Assembly (NCBI GenBank): GCA_964017065.1
Contig: OZ024784.1
Coordinates: 8,103,152-8,167,151 of the forward strand
DNA: 64,000 nucleotides
Direction of reading: 5' to 3'
Source of the DNA: Haliclona indistincta
Lineage: Eukaryota > Porifera > Demospongiae > Haplosclerida > Chalinidae
The first letter of the stretch is position 1, and the number at the start of each line of letters is the position of its first letter. The notes under the pieces are model-generated. The model made no database searches. It worked only from the letters and a program-made list of their open reading frames with translations, and was not told where the DNA came from. Shown one piece after another: positions 11,374 to 23,741 of the stretch. The translations under genes and the position numbers were made by a program.

Positions 11374-13842
11374 TCACTTGGTGTTGTAATAAGTCATGTT
11401 TTTATGCTGTGTTGCTGGTGAATGGGGTGGAAGCATTGTGGTGTAAATATCTTTCCTAGTTTCAGGACGATCTTTTTGTGAATCAAGTGGCTCATAAACA
11501 CTTATAGGAAGCCTTGTTCTTGATGAAAGAGGCTGATAATCATACTGTTCGTCGCAATCAAATGAGTGCTGTGATACTACTGTTGAATGATGGGGAGGTG
11601 GAGGTGGTGGAGGTGGAATAGGTCTGTCATTGTGTGTTGGTGAAGCTTGAGTTGAAATCGCAAAAGAAGAGGGATGAGTAGATAAAGGAACGGGTGGAGA
11701 AACGGGACTAGAGTATTCAGGAGGCAGTTCTGATGCTCGATAAGGTATCTGTCTTGGTTGATAGTCAGGACCATCACTGCCATTATGCTTCTTGTCTCGT
11801 GATGCCTCACTCACAAACTCTACTGAACCTTGAGAAGTCAACTTAACTTCGTCTTTGTCAGATATCAAACGTCGATGTTTCGAGACTTCAGGACTTGTTG
11901 CACGGAGTTTCGGAGGCAGCGATGGTAGAAAGACATCACTTGTTTTTGACCCACCACTTCCAGTGTCACAATCATCATCTTCATCTTCTTTTCCTCCGCT
12001 GCAAACACTTGTGGTCTCCATTTGTAGCTCAATAGTATCAGTTGTAGACCCAACACCAGAGTCTCTAACATGGACTTGCTCTCCTCGTCGAATCAGTCTA
12101 GCTGCTCGAGCCTTGGTCTTTATTTTCTCTCTGAGCTGTTCAAACATCTCAGACATACTTGGACCAATAAAGTAGAATCTTCCATCTCCCGTTTCTGATG
12201 CTCTGTGTAAGGAGAAGATGATTGTTAGCTTATAGTCACAGAATAAACAGTTGTGTATGGTGGTTGTTTGTTATTTTAGTGTGAAAATACCCTATAAGTA
12301 TATGTTATACCATGCCTACCCGTGGTGTATCATGAATACACGAAGCAATAACTATTAATTCCGAGGGCGTAGCCCGAGGGATTAATGGTTATTGCTGAGT
12401 GTATGATCTTTTTTGCCCAGTGGGAGTCATGTGACTTCCCGAGGAATATCCAGTTATTTCACAGGAAATCATGTGACTTTCCATGGTATATCTCAAATAC
12501 ACCACTGGCGGTGCCTTTGAAAATTAGGTTTCCTATGGTACAAATGCATGTACACAAATTAATGCCTTCAACTGCAGTCTAGCTAGCATTAGCATGATAC
12601 ATAAAAACCAGTGGAAATTTTCTTCAAATAATTTTTTAATAAAACTTAAGCAAGCTCAGGCAAAATGAATGGCATAAACGGTCTTTCCTTGAGCTAGGTG
12701 TTGACTTTTTCTCATTCTGAAAGAAATTCAATGAGCAGATCATATGATTTCCATACATGGTAATGTTGACTAGATTAAGATTTTCATACTTGGGCACACA
12801 CCTAGTATTGCAATGTAAGCACATTTTAATCGTGCTATTGTACGTGTGTACTAATGGGCACAACAAGTATTATCTGCATTGATGCTATTTTAAAACTGTT
12901 TTGATTCAATTACCAAACAGGCATTATGTGTCAACGAGTAACTTTCCCTAACAGCTTAACTAAACATTGCACTACATACATGAATTTCACTGGAAGCCAT
13001 TGTGACATGACTGTTATACACACACAGAAATAGCAACTGGGTCTCCACATAAACAAGTATAATATTATACATGTAGCTATTCTGTCATAGAATTGTTCAA
13101 AATAGTTTTTTTCTAATGATGTGCAGCTGATATTATAGTATTCTGCATACCTCCCAACTTCAATTTCCACTTTGCTAACCAAACTGTAAAACTGTGCTCG
13201 TCGTATGTGCGTCAGTCTCCATTCAAAACTGAGGATGTTCTCGTGCTCTGGCAACCATAGTTTGAGCGTGTCTGTGCACACCTCCATGATGTACTCTCTC
13301 TCCCTCTCAGGATGATCTGGTGATTTCACAAGCTCAGTGAAAAATCGTGCTAAAATAATGATGAACTATATATAAAATAATTATAACAAACGTACTCCTT
13401 ATTTTCTGAAGTTCATCCAGCCACAACTGAAGTTTAGACATAGAATCGAACATCAGAAGAAGCGAAAACTGCGCAAATGTAACCTCAATAACTTGCTCAT
13501 TTTTCTTGCTGCCTGTGTCGAAACGAGACACCTGAAAACTCTTCAAGGAATGCTTGCTGGTGGCACTGTTTATCAACCATTCTTCTTCTTTGTTGCAACA
13601 GCTGATATGGCACCTCATTGGCGACAAGTTCGCCGTTATAACGACCCACTGTCGCTTCCAGTCCTACGTGCATCAGTAAAAAAATATTCGCAACGGTAGT
13701 ACATATTGTAACTACAGGAAAGGATCACCTTCAAAATGGGCTGTGGCAATTGACTGGAAGGAATCTGTTTGGCTAGTTTGCTGTCAATCTTATGCTTCAC
13801 TCGCAAGTAGTCGTACAGCGACGCTCCGGCTTCTGACGCCAT
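11374..13842 (-). CDS. DOK-like docking protein (PH + IRS-type PTB)
   Basis: Four exons (13729-13842, 13396-13663, 13151-13349, 11374-12202) join to 469 residues. The N-terminal 170 residues form a PH domain (KRQWVVITANLSPMRC; LWLDELQKI). An IRS-type PTB domain follows: LWLPEHENILSFEWRLTHIR, then FYSLVSKVEIEVGR and GDGRFYFIGPSMSEMFEQL. The C-terminal tail is disordered, with a proline run (near 11590-11620) and many tyrosines in candidate SH2-ligand settings (DYQPL, VYEPL, IYTT, MTYYN). PH then PTB then a tyrosine-rich tail is the layout of DOK/IRS adaptors, which dampen or route receptor tyrosine kinase signals at the membrane. I cannot tell DOK1/2/3 from DOK4/5/6 ancestry. Its neighbour PLCG acts downstream of the same receptors, perhaps by chance. 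Confidence 0.85.
12337..12386. repeat. Small inverted repeat in DOK-like intron 3
   Basis: AATAACTATTAATTCCGAGGG is followed after a few bases by CCCGAGGGATTAATGGTTATT, an imperfect hairpin of about 21-base arms inside the 950-base third intron. It looks like the tip of a small transposon remnant; the following 200 bases contain no coding similarity. Confidence 0.5.
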
Positions 13843-14081
13843 CGAGTATTGTCGTCACAATAACATGTATTGAATTGTATTGCACAGTGTACTTAAATAC
13901 TCCAGTGATGAATGAAGCAAAACATTGATGTTTTTAAAGACAAGGCCAAATGAATTAATAATAGTAAGGTCACCCTTAGAGGGATCAAAAAGAAAAATAA
14001 AAGAATTTGGAAAAGATTGATGATTTATTTACAGTGATCAAGTGATTTACATGATTTAGTATTTACAACAGACTGAGAATG

Positions 14082-17000
14082 TTAGTCATTGGTCGGCTTG
14101 GTTTCAGGCAGAGGGCACAGAAGCCTGTTCTGTTTCCACTCACTCTCTAACTTAGTAAGACTGTCTGCGCGATGGTTCCTTGTCCTACGCTTTCCCCTCT
14201 TAGTAGACTCTCCATTTAGTGAAGTGAGAGAGGAGGCAAGGCTCTGAGAACGACGAGAGTATCGTCGATTATATGAGGTCAGAGAGACCATTGAAGAAGA
14301 AGAGTGGAGGGACTCATAAGAGCCTAGCGATGACACATCATCTGGCGCTGAACTGCTGAGTGGTGGAAGTGGACGATGGTTTCTGTGAGCAAGGATTGGT
14401 TCATCTGAGAGAGGAGGAAGAGGTGGCGGAGAAGGAGCTTGCAGTGTTGAATCAGATTCTGTAGGTTTAGTATCACCAACAAGAATGTTACTGAATGAGA
14501 CAACCTTCTTTGGTTTCATAGAGTAAGGACGAGGAGAGATAATCATTGCTTGACTACTGCTGTTTACAGTAGTCACAGAGTTGTCATGTGAAATAGAATC
14601 AAGTGGTTGGCTGTATTCATGAAGGGTGCTACTAGTACAGGAGAGTGCAGCATACTCTACTGGTGATTCAATGAAAGGAGGCAGTACTGGTGAGAGACAC
14701 TGTGAGGTCAAGAGGTTATCATGTCCATCTGTTCGATGCAGGATCACATTATTGGGAGAGGGCTCCGCTATTCCATGTGCTCTATCAGGAGTCTGCGCAG
14801 TGTAGTAGGTCTGAGAGTCCGTCTCTTCATCCTGTATCTGGAGCTTGGGAATGCTAGTGTCATTAGCACGCAGTGCCTGGTGTACAAATGGGCTGGTGGT
14901 GAATGATGAATGAGCATCAGGAGATGGCAGAACAAGAGATGTGTTTCGACTGCCAGGAAGTAAGTTGGCATCAGCAGGACTGAGTGCATGTGGGAAGAAT
15001 GCCGGAAAGCTTTTAGATACATTCTGGATCAAGGACTCTCTGCTCACAAAACCCTCGGGCGGTTCAACAAAAATTTGGGTCATATTTCCATCCTTCTTGT
15101 TTAGAGTCTCCTTAGTTGATCTAGTTGCTGCTACCTCACTGCTGTTGTTGTTATTACTGGTGTTGATCTGACAAGAATCCATAGCCACCTCTGTTCCACC
15201 CAGTGAACTGAGTTGAATGCCATTTTGAGCAGAAACAGATCCAATAATAGGCTTGGCAAAAGTGTTTGGCTGCTCAGACAATGGCAATGGTCTATCCTCA
15301 TCATCAGAGTGAGGTGGTGTGCGACCAAATGTAACCATACCAGCAGAGTCACTGCTGTTTTTTGATGCAGCGCTGTCGTGTGAAGATGTGAATTCCTCTG
15401 ATGAGGTCTGCTCACTGCCCAGTATGCCCTCCTCCATGGCACTTGGTGTGACACGATTTGTCTATGAGAAAAAAAAGAATTATTATTATTTTTCTACTGT
15501 TAACACAATCAATACTGTATTCTCTGATGAAGTACGGCCCATTATTGGGTGCATGTGGTTATAATTTATTCCATGTTTCCATAGAAGGAAAATATGTATA
15601 CTAGTCCCTATCATAGATTGTAGAGGCGCACCTTAGCACAAGAGCATATCTTGGTAGCAATGCTGCAGCGAGGACTAGGTGGTTCATTCCTTTGTTCCAC
15701 AATGTAGTCATAGGTTGTGATTCCTCTGAAAACTAAGGTAGTACAAAAAGGTATAATAAACGGACACAGTGCTCGTGTACAACACAAATGTTATTGTAGA
15801 TATGCAACAACAGGGTACATACACCTGGTCTTATAGCAAACTGGTAGACGTTTATCTTTCCCTCTCAAAGCAAACACATAAGGCAATGCACAGTGGAGTA
15901 TAAACAATCTGTTACAATAGACAAACACACAACACCCTCCTCCCACTAACAGTGTGTGTGTATCCATACTCACTGAGATAGAAGTGAAAGATGGTGAGGT
16001 GACCAATCAGACCAGTTCCGACCACAGCTAGGAGGCCCAGTATAGCTACCACAGTAGGGAACACAGGGTCAGGTACAGCTATAGCAAGTATCCTCAGAGT
16101 GGGGTCACATGCAGTGGCGTTTCCAGGCACATCACAAAAGTACCGAAGTTGATCACGAGCAGCAAAGAAAGTAACAAAGAGTGTCAAGCAGACTATGACC
16201 ATTAAGACCACACCCAAAAGAGCAGACACCAGAGTGACTATGAACAACCTAAGCACAGATGAAGAGAAAGTGAGTAAGAGCATTATTATGTACTCACTTG
16301 TAGTTCCTTGATCCGACACAGTTGTTGATCCATTTGCAATGATGGTCAAAATTAGACACACACTTATCACACAGTCTACAGTGCTTGGTCTTGATACCAC
16401 TACAAAAAACATAGCATATATCTCTAACTGTGATCAAGGCACAATAGTGTTATACATCTCTAACTGTAATCAAGGCACAATAGTTCTAACTGTGATCAAG
16501 GCACAATAGTGTTATACATCTCTAACTGTGATCAAGGCACAATAGTGTTATACATCTCTAACTGTGATCAAGGCACAATAGTGTTATACATCTCTAACTG
16601 TGATCAAGGCACAATAGTGTTATATATCTCTAACTGTGATCAAGGCGCAATAGTGTTATACATCTCTAACTGTGATCAAGGCACAATAGTGTTATACATC
16701 TCTAACTGTGATCAAGGCACAATAGTGTTATACATCTCTAACTGTGATCAAGGCACAATAGTGTTATACATCTCTAACTGTGATCAAGGCACAATAGTGT
16801 TATAAACAGACACTCTTGAGTTATAAATACATCAGTTCCAATGAATGCACCACAGAACCCATGTGAATCAAAACTACAACTAATTTATACTCACACGTCA
16901 GTGTCACAGATGTGGCAGTGAAGATTCTCAATGACATGCTCATGTTGAGAGCGATCAAACCCAGGTCCCTCCGTTGCTTCTCCTCTCTGTGACTTACAAC

Positions 17001-17338
17001 GGAGACTAGGATCAGCAGGGTCAATAGTACTGGTGACAATACTAGCACACACATGCACCAGAAACACAAAGCCAGGGACCTGAAGGTTGGTGAGTTAGGG
17101 AATTAACACATGTTATAGGATCTGTATTGTGTGTGTGTGGATAATATTAGGATACAATATAGCCAAGGTAGATCCAGTAAGGTGGGAAGTAGAACACCAG
17201 GAATCCATAGTGAGATAGAGTGAACAGTAGAACAACTGTCCATACAATCAACTGATAGGGGTGCCAGGGACAGTCCCATCCATTGGTGCGAGGGTGACGG
17301 TGAGTGACAACATTGGGTGCTGTTGTCGCATCTGTCAT
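14082..17338 (-). CDS. ZDHHC1: ZDHHC1-like palmitoyltransferase
   Basis: This is an S-acyltransferase that attaches palmitate to protein cysteines on endomembranes. Six coding exons (17156-17338, 16895-17079, 16298-16399, 15974-16248, 15632-15732, 14082-15461) join to 741 residues. The order is: [15 protein letters not shown] before TM1, SIDPAD-type [20 protein letters not shown], the Cys-rich core [20 protein letters not shown] with the catalytic [14 protein letters not shown], two more membrane spans, and TTYDYIVEQ. These match human ZDHHC1 block for block. The last exon adds a Ser/Pro-rich cytosolic tail of about 460 residues, much longer than in human ZDHHC1 (485 total). A Met eight codons upstream of ATG 17338 follows a likely splice acceptor. 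It is head-to-head with TBC1D20. Confidence 0.93.
16419..16803. repeat. 36-bp minisatellite in ZDHHC1 intron 2
   Basis: About ten copies of a 36-base unit (containing TCTAACTGTGATCAAGGCAC and AATAGTGTTATACA) lie head to tail, one copy shortened by about 12 bases. Copies are almost identical. Because 36 is a multiple of three the plus strand gives a long artificial 12-residue repeat protein, but the array lies wholly inside an intron of ZDHHC1. Confidence 0.95.
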
Positions 17339-17751
17339 GACCTGAAGCAGTAAGCGGAACACAAGTTTATAATAATTATAATTATTATTATTATAATAAT
17401 TATATAAAGTTGTTAATCATTATCATGAAAACGCGAGTTAGCCATGCATGCACATGAATGGGAGGAGATATGGGCGGGGATTGATTATCACTTACAGATC
17501 AGTTGATAAAAACGTTTCACAATCGTGATACAGAATCCAGAAATGAATACAGTAGAAGTACAACCAGGAACTGTTCGCTGACAGGTCGTAGGTACCTTCT
17601 GGAGCGCTCTCTTGTTGATTGCACGCTGTGCTGCATCGCTATGGTTACAGCTGGGTATACCGTAATCAAGATTTCTAATTAACGATAAGCTTTCAAATTT
17701 GAATTGAATGTTCAAATTTGAACGCTTAAAAATTTACGTTTAGCAATAAAG
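17339..17751. promoter_or_regulatory. Divergent promoter region, ZDHHC1 / TBC1D20
   Basis: This 413-base gap between start codons contains, close to TBC1D20, two copies of the 12-base palindrome TTCAAATTTGAA (17692-17703 and 17711-17722), 19 bases apart. A minus-strand open stretch (about 17488-17715) and a possible acceptor near 17342 suggest a 5' UTR exon for ZDHHC1 here. An AT dinucleotide-rich tract lies at 17371-17405. Confidence 0.45.
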
Positions 17752-19364
17752 ATGGAGGACGTCGATGAGATGGTGGAAGAGCGCGAGGAAGAGCGTGTAA
17801 TATTAAAGACTTCGAGTGTTGGTATGTATGCACTTTTTATTGTTCAAACAGTATTTTGTGTAAACGACGCAAAGACAAAAGTAAGGAGGAATGGCAGAAA
17901 GTAAAGAAGCGACATATTATAGCAGCTCTAGAAGCTGATCCTGTCGACCTGGAGACACTGAGGAGAGAAGCAGTGTGTCGAGGTGGACTATTAAACACTG
18001 AGTTAAGGCGCAAGGTGTGGCCTAAACTGGTAGGAGTGAATCGGTTTCGTATCAAGAAATATACAGGTGTGCTGTCATGTACTGCACAGTTACTGTGCAT
18101 GCATTTTGTTATATGTGTAGGTCCTCCTCTCAGCTCACACAAGGAGACAGCTCAGGTTCAGCTTGATGTCAATAGATGTGGTCGGAGAATGCCACCAGGT
18201 CAGTCAGCACTCCTTGTCTGCTGGCTGATGTCGTTCCTTTTTCTCAGAACTCTCAACTGAACAGCGTAAAAGAGTACAAGAGCAGCTTTCTCGGGTCATA
18301 CTGAGACTACTAGTGGAGCAAAGAGACATCTGCTACTACCAAGGTCTGCATGAAGTAGTGCTCTCACTGTTACTGGTACTGGGAGAAGACCTCACGTATG
18401 CTGTCATGAAGAAACTCACACAGTATCATCTCAGGTGTGCATATTATGATCCTACAGTGTTCACTAGTTGGTATCATAACTACAGGGATTTCCTTGATGT
18501 TGACATGGGTAAAACTAAAGAAGTGATAGCGTACATTAGTCCACTACTATTCCTCGTAGATCAGGAGTTGGAGGAGTTTATCACACGGTAGATTATCAAT
18601 CGCCCATCGTGCACTATGCTGTTATTATCTTCACTGGTTTTAGATCAGATTGTGCATATTACTTCAGTCTAAGTTGGTTGATCACATGGTACAGCCATGT
18701 TGTTGACACCCAAGAACACGCCGCCCGACTGACCGACTTTTTCCTTGCCTCTCATCCCATGATGCCTGTTTATCTTGCCACTGCTGTGAGTAGCATGATG
18801 TACTGTGTGACTGCTCAATATCTGTTGATGTGCTAACTTCAGATTATAGCTGATAGACGTGATGATGTGTTAGCTCAGGAGTGTGAGATGAGCTCTGTTC
18901 ACGGCCTCTTCACTCACCTGCCCAGTGATCTAGACTATGAGGCAGCTATTGCTACAGCAACACGATATTTTCAGCAGTATCCATTGAATGTGTTAGGTAC
19001 CAGTAAAAAAATCAAGCTCAATTCTAGGTGAGGTGGCAATATGCTGCAAGCATGAATGAATCTGTGTCAATTGAATATACCCTAAGAATACATGTAGACT
19101 GCATTATAGCTACTTTGACTACATCTCTTCTTCTACAGCTATATGAACTACTACCATTCTTCGTTTCTACGTTATACTCGTACTCAAAGACCTGATCATA
19201 TTCTTGCCACACTACCAGAGGACCCAGCCTGGTTGTCATGGGCTTTCATGTACAGACTGTTAACTAGTAAATACACTGCATCAGTGATGGTAGGCATGAT
19301 CAGTATAGCAGCTTACTACTGGTGGCATCGCCAACCTGCTAGACCAGTTAGTGATCGTGTTTGA
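17752..19364 (+). CDS. TBC1D20: TBC1D20-like Rab GTPase-activating protein
   Basis: Eight exons (17752-17821, 17875-18066, 18121-18198, 18248-18434, 18486-18587, 18644-18785, 18843-19027, 19139-19364) join to 393 residues. The TBC domain shows ELRRKVWPKLVGV, QLDVNRCGRRMPP (IxxDxxR arginine finger), ICYYQGLHEVV (YxQ glutamine finger), FSLSWLITWYSHV and DFFLASHPMMPVY, matching human TBC1D20. A C-terminal hydrophobic span (SVMVGMISIAAYYWWH) anchors it in the ER membrane, where TBC1D20 acts on Rab1. Intron 4 (18435-18485) is 51 bases, a multiple of three without a stop, so its retention would insert 17 residues. The gene is tail-to-tail with VPS35, 160 bases between stops. Confidence 0.93.
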
Positions 19365-19523
19365 GCAAACTAAAAAATTGTATCAATAAATTTTTACTGG
19401 GCAACAGTTTTACCAGATAATTATTATCTTGTGTATTAACAAAACCAATAATTGGGTCCTTAATAAAAAGTATGCTAGTAGCGCCACACACAAACAACAC
19501 CAGTCACTCCTTAATAATGGACA

Positions 19524-22500
19524 CTAAAGAGACACGTCATTGTAAGTTTCATCATCTTGATCAGCCTGCAAATGTTTGATGTGCTCCAGTGTGTTCTCAA
19601 AGTGCTTCGACACCTGATCTCCTCCCTCCTCTAGACTTTGACTGTCTGAGCGAATTTTGTCTACCAGCGACTTTATAAAGCTAACACTAATCTAGAAGCA
19701 GTAGAATGATAACAAATGATGTACCTTTACAACAGAGTCTCGCAAACCTCGGTATTTCCTTTCTCTTTAAAGAACATGTAAGTGTTCAGCAGCTCGACTA
19801 GTAGTTGGACTTGTACCACGGCATCCATTGTGCACTGGCTAGCTATACGTCCTGACTTCTTCAAGCACTCCATTACTCTCTTGCCATCACGACACTGTGA
19901 GAGTCGAGGCAGATGATGTAGCTTGGTATACATTAATGAACAGGTACTCACCTCGCTTGCTTCACCATCAGAATCTGTGACACTTCCTGACCAGAACAAG
20001 TGTGCTGACAGACCAACACACCTACACTGGTCGGGTTTCTTGAGCAGACGTGAGGCAGCGACAGCGCATTTGGAGCGCAGAGCAGCATGGTTGTCTTCAC
20101 TGAGACAGGATAGTTGCTCAATAGAGCCCACAATGAGATTGAGAGCAGCAACCTGCTCTCGAGAGTCTGATATTTCTTCTTCATACAGTGTAAATGCCTG
20201 GATAGACAACATAAATAGGAATCATGTAATTAGTATAATAGCTCTGATCTAAACACTGTATGCACCTGTGTGAGGAACTCATAGGTAGTGCTCTCAGACA
20301 TCACAGAGTCTGCACATAGTGCACCCTGTAGGTAAAGCCTCATGCTAGTCTCTGGTTTACTGCGAGACAGGACTAGGATAGTCTGCAATGTGTTCTTGAA
20401 TATCTTCTCGCACTTGGCCTCCCATTTGCTGTCCTGTAGCATTAAAATCACAAACAAAACATATCGGAGATCACTGAAGCATCAATACTGACCTCGTTCT
20501 GGTTGGCTTTATAGCACATCACTAGTTTATAAGTAGCAAATATGAGAGCTGGTAGTGTGTGCACTATTCTGCTGTCTCCTCCAGCGCAAAACAGCTTGCG
20601 AGTAATATTCAGCATCTAATAAAGACCAATAATTATTATAACCATCATAGTAACATAACACACAAACCAGGTATTGTTGGTCTGGCATTGGAGCTCTGAA
20701 CAAGTGCACAAGACGAGCAACCAACAACTGCTCTTCCGCAAAATCTTCCGGATCAGGCTGGATGGAAGAGGAAATAATAACAACCATGTTATTATTTCCA
20801 TGTTACACGCATAAGCAAACTACAACCATGTTACATGCATAAGCAAACTAACTGTCATAGCAGGTTGGTCAGCTTGGTCTTTAAGCAATGGAGACAGTAG
20901 TTCGAACAGTCCACTAACCTATGGAGGGAAGACACACGTGTACCACCATTGCTACTATCACTACTAACATTCTCAGTAGAAGTTACAAGAGCCTCTTTAT
21001 CCAATACTGCCTGCAGTAGATACACTGCCAGTGAACGACGACCAATGAAGTCAAATTTTTCTATCAGCTTATGAAAGTGTTCCAATTTGAGTACTGTCAG
21101 CACATCATCATATCCATCAAGAGGGACCTTGAGCAGGTTCATGAGCTGTTTACCAGCTCCTGTGCTACTATCGACACTAGAGAGAGAGAGAACAACAATG
21201 AATGTAGATGGTCACTCATGAATACTTTATTAACATACGATGACTCTTGTTTCTTCTCTACCAGATTTACACAGTACTGTAGAGCTGAATCAACATAGCC
21301 GGTCTGTTCAGGATAGCACCTGATGGCTAGGTTGATGAGAGACAGGTACAGCGATATGCTGTCATCAAGATCCATATTGGGACGACTCTAAGAGCAGAGA
21401 CAAGAATAAACAAACTCAACACACACGTGATGCGCACCTGTATGATGCCAGCAATCTCCTGTTGGAATACATCAAACAGTTTTATGTGAGCAGGTATTCC
21501 TCCACTGTCCTCACGATGAGCATACGATGCTAGCCTGTCCACTAGTGCTATGATAATACGCTTCACATTGACACTGTCTAATAATTCAGCACATGTCTGT
21601 AATATAGACAAGAGTAATGAATCATTCTGGTATGTATTATTGTAACCAAAATACTAAAGCAATATTATTTTGTTCCATTACAAGGCCAAATTTTTGTTTT
21701 GTCATGTGTGTGTAAGTAGCACGTGTTAACATTATGGCCCACAAATTAAGCACTTAATGTGACCTGAAGTAAAGGGTTTAGTGTTAATAGATGATTCTCA
21801 TCTGGGAACACTTGTATGATACACTCCATCAGATACTCCTGTGATATGGCATCACGACACTTCACTACCTGCTCCAGAATATGAGGAAGAATAGACTGAA
21901 GAAAAGAAACAATAATGTGTGTACACTATCATCATCCCTGTAATACCTTCTGGTATAAAGCAGAGTCAACTCCTTCAAGCTGTGACAAGCGAACTAGGTT
22001 GGTCCCAACTAGAATACGTAACTCGAGACGCTCCTTCTCTCTTCTATCCTTCTCCTTAGTGTGGCCCTGGTGCTGCATCCTAACCCACAGCTTGTTCATC
22101 TCAGAATAGTTGTGGAGAATAAACTGAATAGAATCCTGGACTGTTCCATCTTTTTCACTATAAGAAAAATTAATTAAAATGTGCTGTCTACATGGTACGT
22201 ATAATGTGTATGTGTACTATTATAACAATGACATGTTCTCACCCATCACTCTCTGTGTCGGGTAGTAGGTTGCGAGTGCACTGCAAGAGATAGTTTCTCA
22301 GGAACAATCCTCTCAAGGGATGCTGTACACCGCGACACATCTCAACAAGATCACGAAGTATGTCTCTGCGAGATCCTTCATTAGACTTGATGTAAACTGT
22401 GCCCACTGTCACTAGTAGATAACTGTGAGACGACCAATAGCAACACAGTGGTCAACACTACTTGGCAGTTGAAAATTGAAAATGCAATGTTCAGCAAACA

Positions 22501-23501
22501 ATAACACTACTAGTATAAGTATGCTCGATCTTATTTAGAAAATTTGAGCAACTAGTTAATAGTAGAACTCACAGTCGAGGGATGATGTTCCCAGCATACT
22601 GCACTAGCTCATACAAGTCAGACATCTTCTTTCCTTTCTCAAACTCCTCCAGCAAAAACTGCTCCAAGTGATGGAGCTGATCAGACACTGATATATCTAG
22701 AGAGAGAGAACCATAAGTTACAGTACTCTCCAAAACGAACACATAAATAAAGAGACTGATGTTCAGATGGTATGCTAACATACCCAATACAAGATAACCC
22801 ATCCACAAACAGATGCACTCTACTATTGAGAGAGAGCAGGGGCGTAACTAGAAATTTGGAAGTAAGGAGGCGCGCGCGCGATTTTGGAAAATAACTAATT
22901 AATATTCATTAGATTATGTCATTTTACTGCCTCGTAATAGCAGCGCGCCATAGCATGGTAATCTGGTGCGTTCGCGGTACGTAGCCTGGATAGAGTTGAG
23001 AGCAAGATAAAGACAGCTGTGTCAGGCAAGACAGCTGTACTAGGCAAGGTATATACGTTCATAAAAATTATGGTTGGGCAAAAGCGAGGAGGCAAGCGCC
23101 TCCTCTGCCTCACGGTAGTTACGCTACTGGAGAGAGAGAAAGAGTCAAACATACACAGCTCATAGTAACTCCTAGGTGATAGAAGAGATGTTCTCAGCTC
23201 TCCTAACATAGTGGATGCGTGCTTGAGAGCATCCATCATTTTACCATTGTCCTGAGAGAAAAATAATATAATTGCATGCACTAATTCATTTTTTGGTATT
23301 ATAACTCACGAGACATGTCTTCATCTCAAATGCATGTGTCTCTACTTGTTTGGTGGCCTCACCCAAGAGCTTATCCTGGTCATCACCGGCTGACAAAGAC
23401 TTAGACTATGAAGAGAGAAAGAGTAAGTCCACGCCCCCTTTAGCACTTTTGCAGTCCCACTCTATTGTTACAGCCTTATGTTTTCTCCTATGACTTACCA
23501 T
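19524..23501 (-). CDS. VPS35: Retromer core subunit VPS35
   Basis: VPS35 is the scaffold of retromer, which returns receptors from endosomes to the Golgi or plasma membrane. Seventeen exons (first is ATG alone at 23499-23501; last 19524-19691) join to 788 residues versus 796 in human. Recognisable blocks: [38 protein letters not shown] (PRLYL, VPS26 contact), [86 protein letters not shown] and [10 protein letters not shown]. The C-terminus is [12 protein letters not shown] followed by an acidic tail. Intron 1 begins immediately after the ATG. Intron 15 (19895-19951, 57 bases) is in frame without a stop. Intron 3 holds a transposon remnant. The gene is head-to-head with a coiled-coil gene. Confidence 0.97.
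22837..23129. mobile_element. MITE-like remnant in VPS35 intron 3
   Basis: The element starts CAGGGGCGTAACTAG and ends with the reverse complement of CAGTAGCGTAACTAC, giving imperfect terminal inverted repeats of about 15 bases that extend weakly inward (GGAGGCGC against GAGGCGCTTGCC). It is flanked on both sides by GAGAGAG microsatellite sequence, so an 8-base target duplication (hAT-like) is possible but cannot be told from the repeat. It has no coding capacity. Confidence 0.65.
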
Positions 23502-23741
23502 GGCGTTACTACTGTAGCACAGGGAAACAAGAAGACAGGGTGATGGTGTTCAGCCACCAATAAGCTACACAGTGAGGGTCAGGGGGGCTTTCAGCTAAAC
23601 AGATACCAGCGGTCACGTGCCGTGCAAACAGGTGTGGCTCTAGATAAGTACTACTATGGCAACGTGGGCGTGTCTCTAACAACTGACAACGGCAGATAGC
23701 TAGTAGCGCTAGCTACGGTGATCGGATCACCAGGAATCAGG

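Noticed and set aside
16419..16803. CRISPR-like repeat array
   Set aside because: Units are contiguous tandem copies without unique spacers, in an animal intron; no cas-like genes are present.
16509..16805. Plus-strand reading frame encoding a perfect 12-residue repeat protein
   Set aside because: It is the translation of the 36-bp minisatellite in a ZDHHC1 intron; the frame stays open only because the unit length is a multiple of three.
19727..19748. Apparent premature stop after [11 protein letters not shown] in VPS35
   Set aside because: A donor right after GAG (19748) splices to ATTAGTGTTAGC at 19691 in phase, giving the expected C-terminus.
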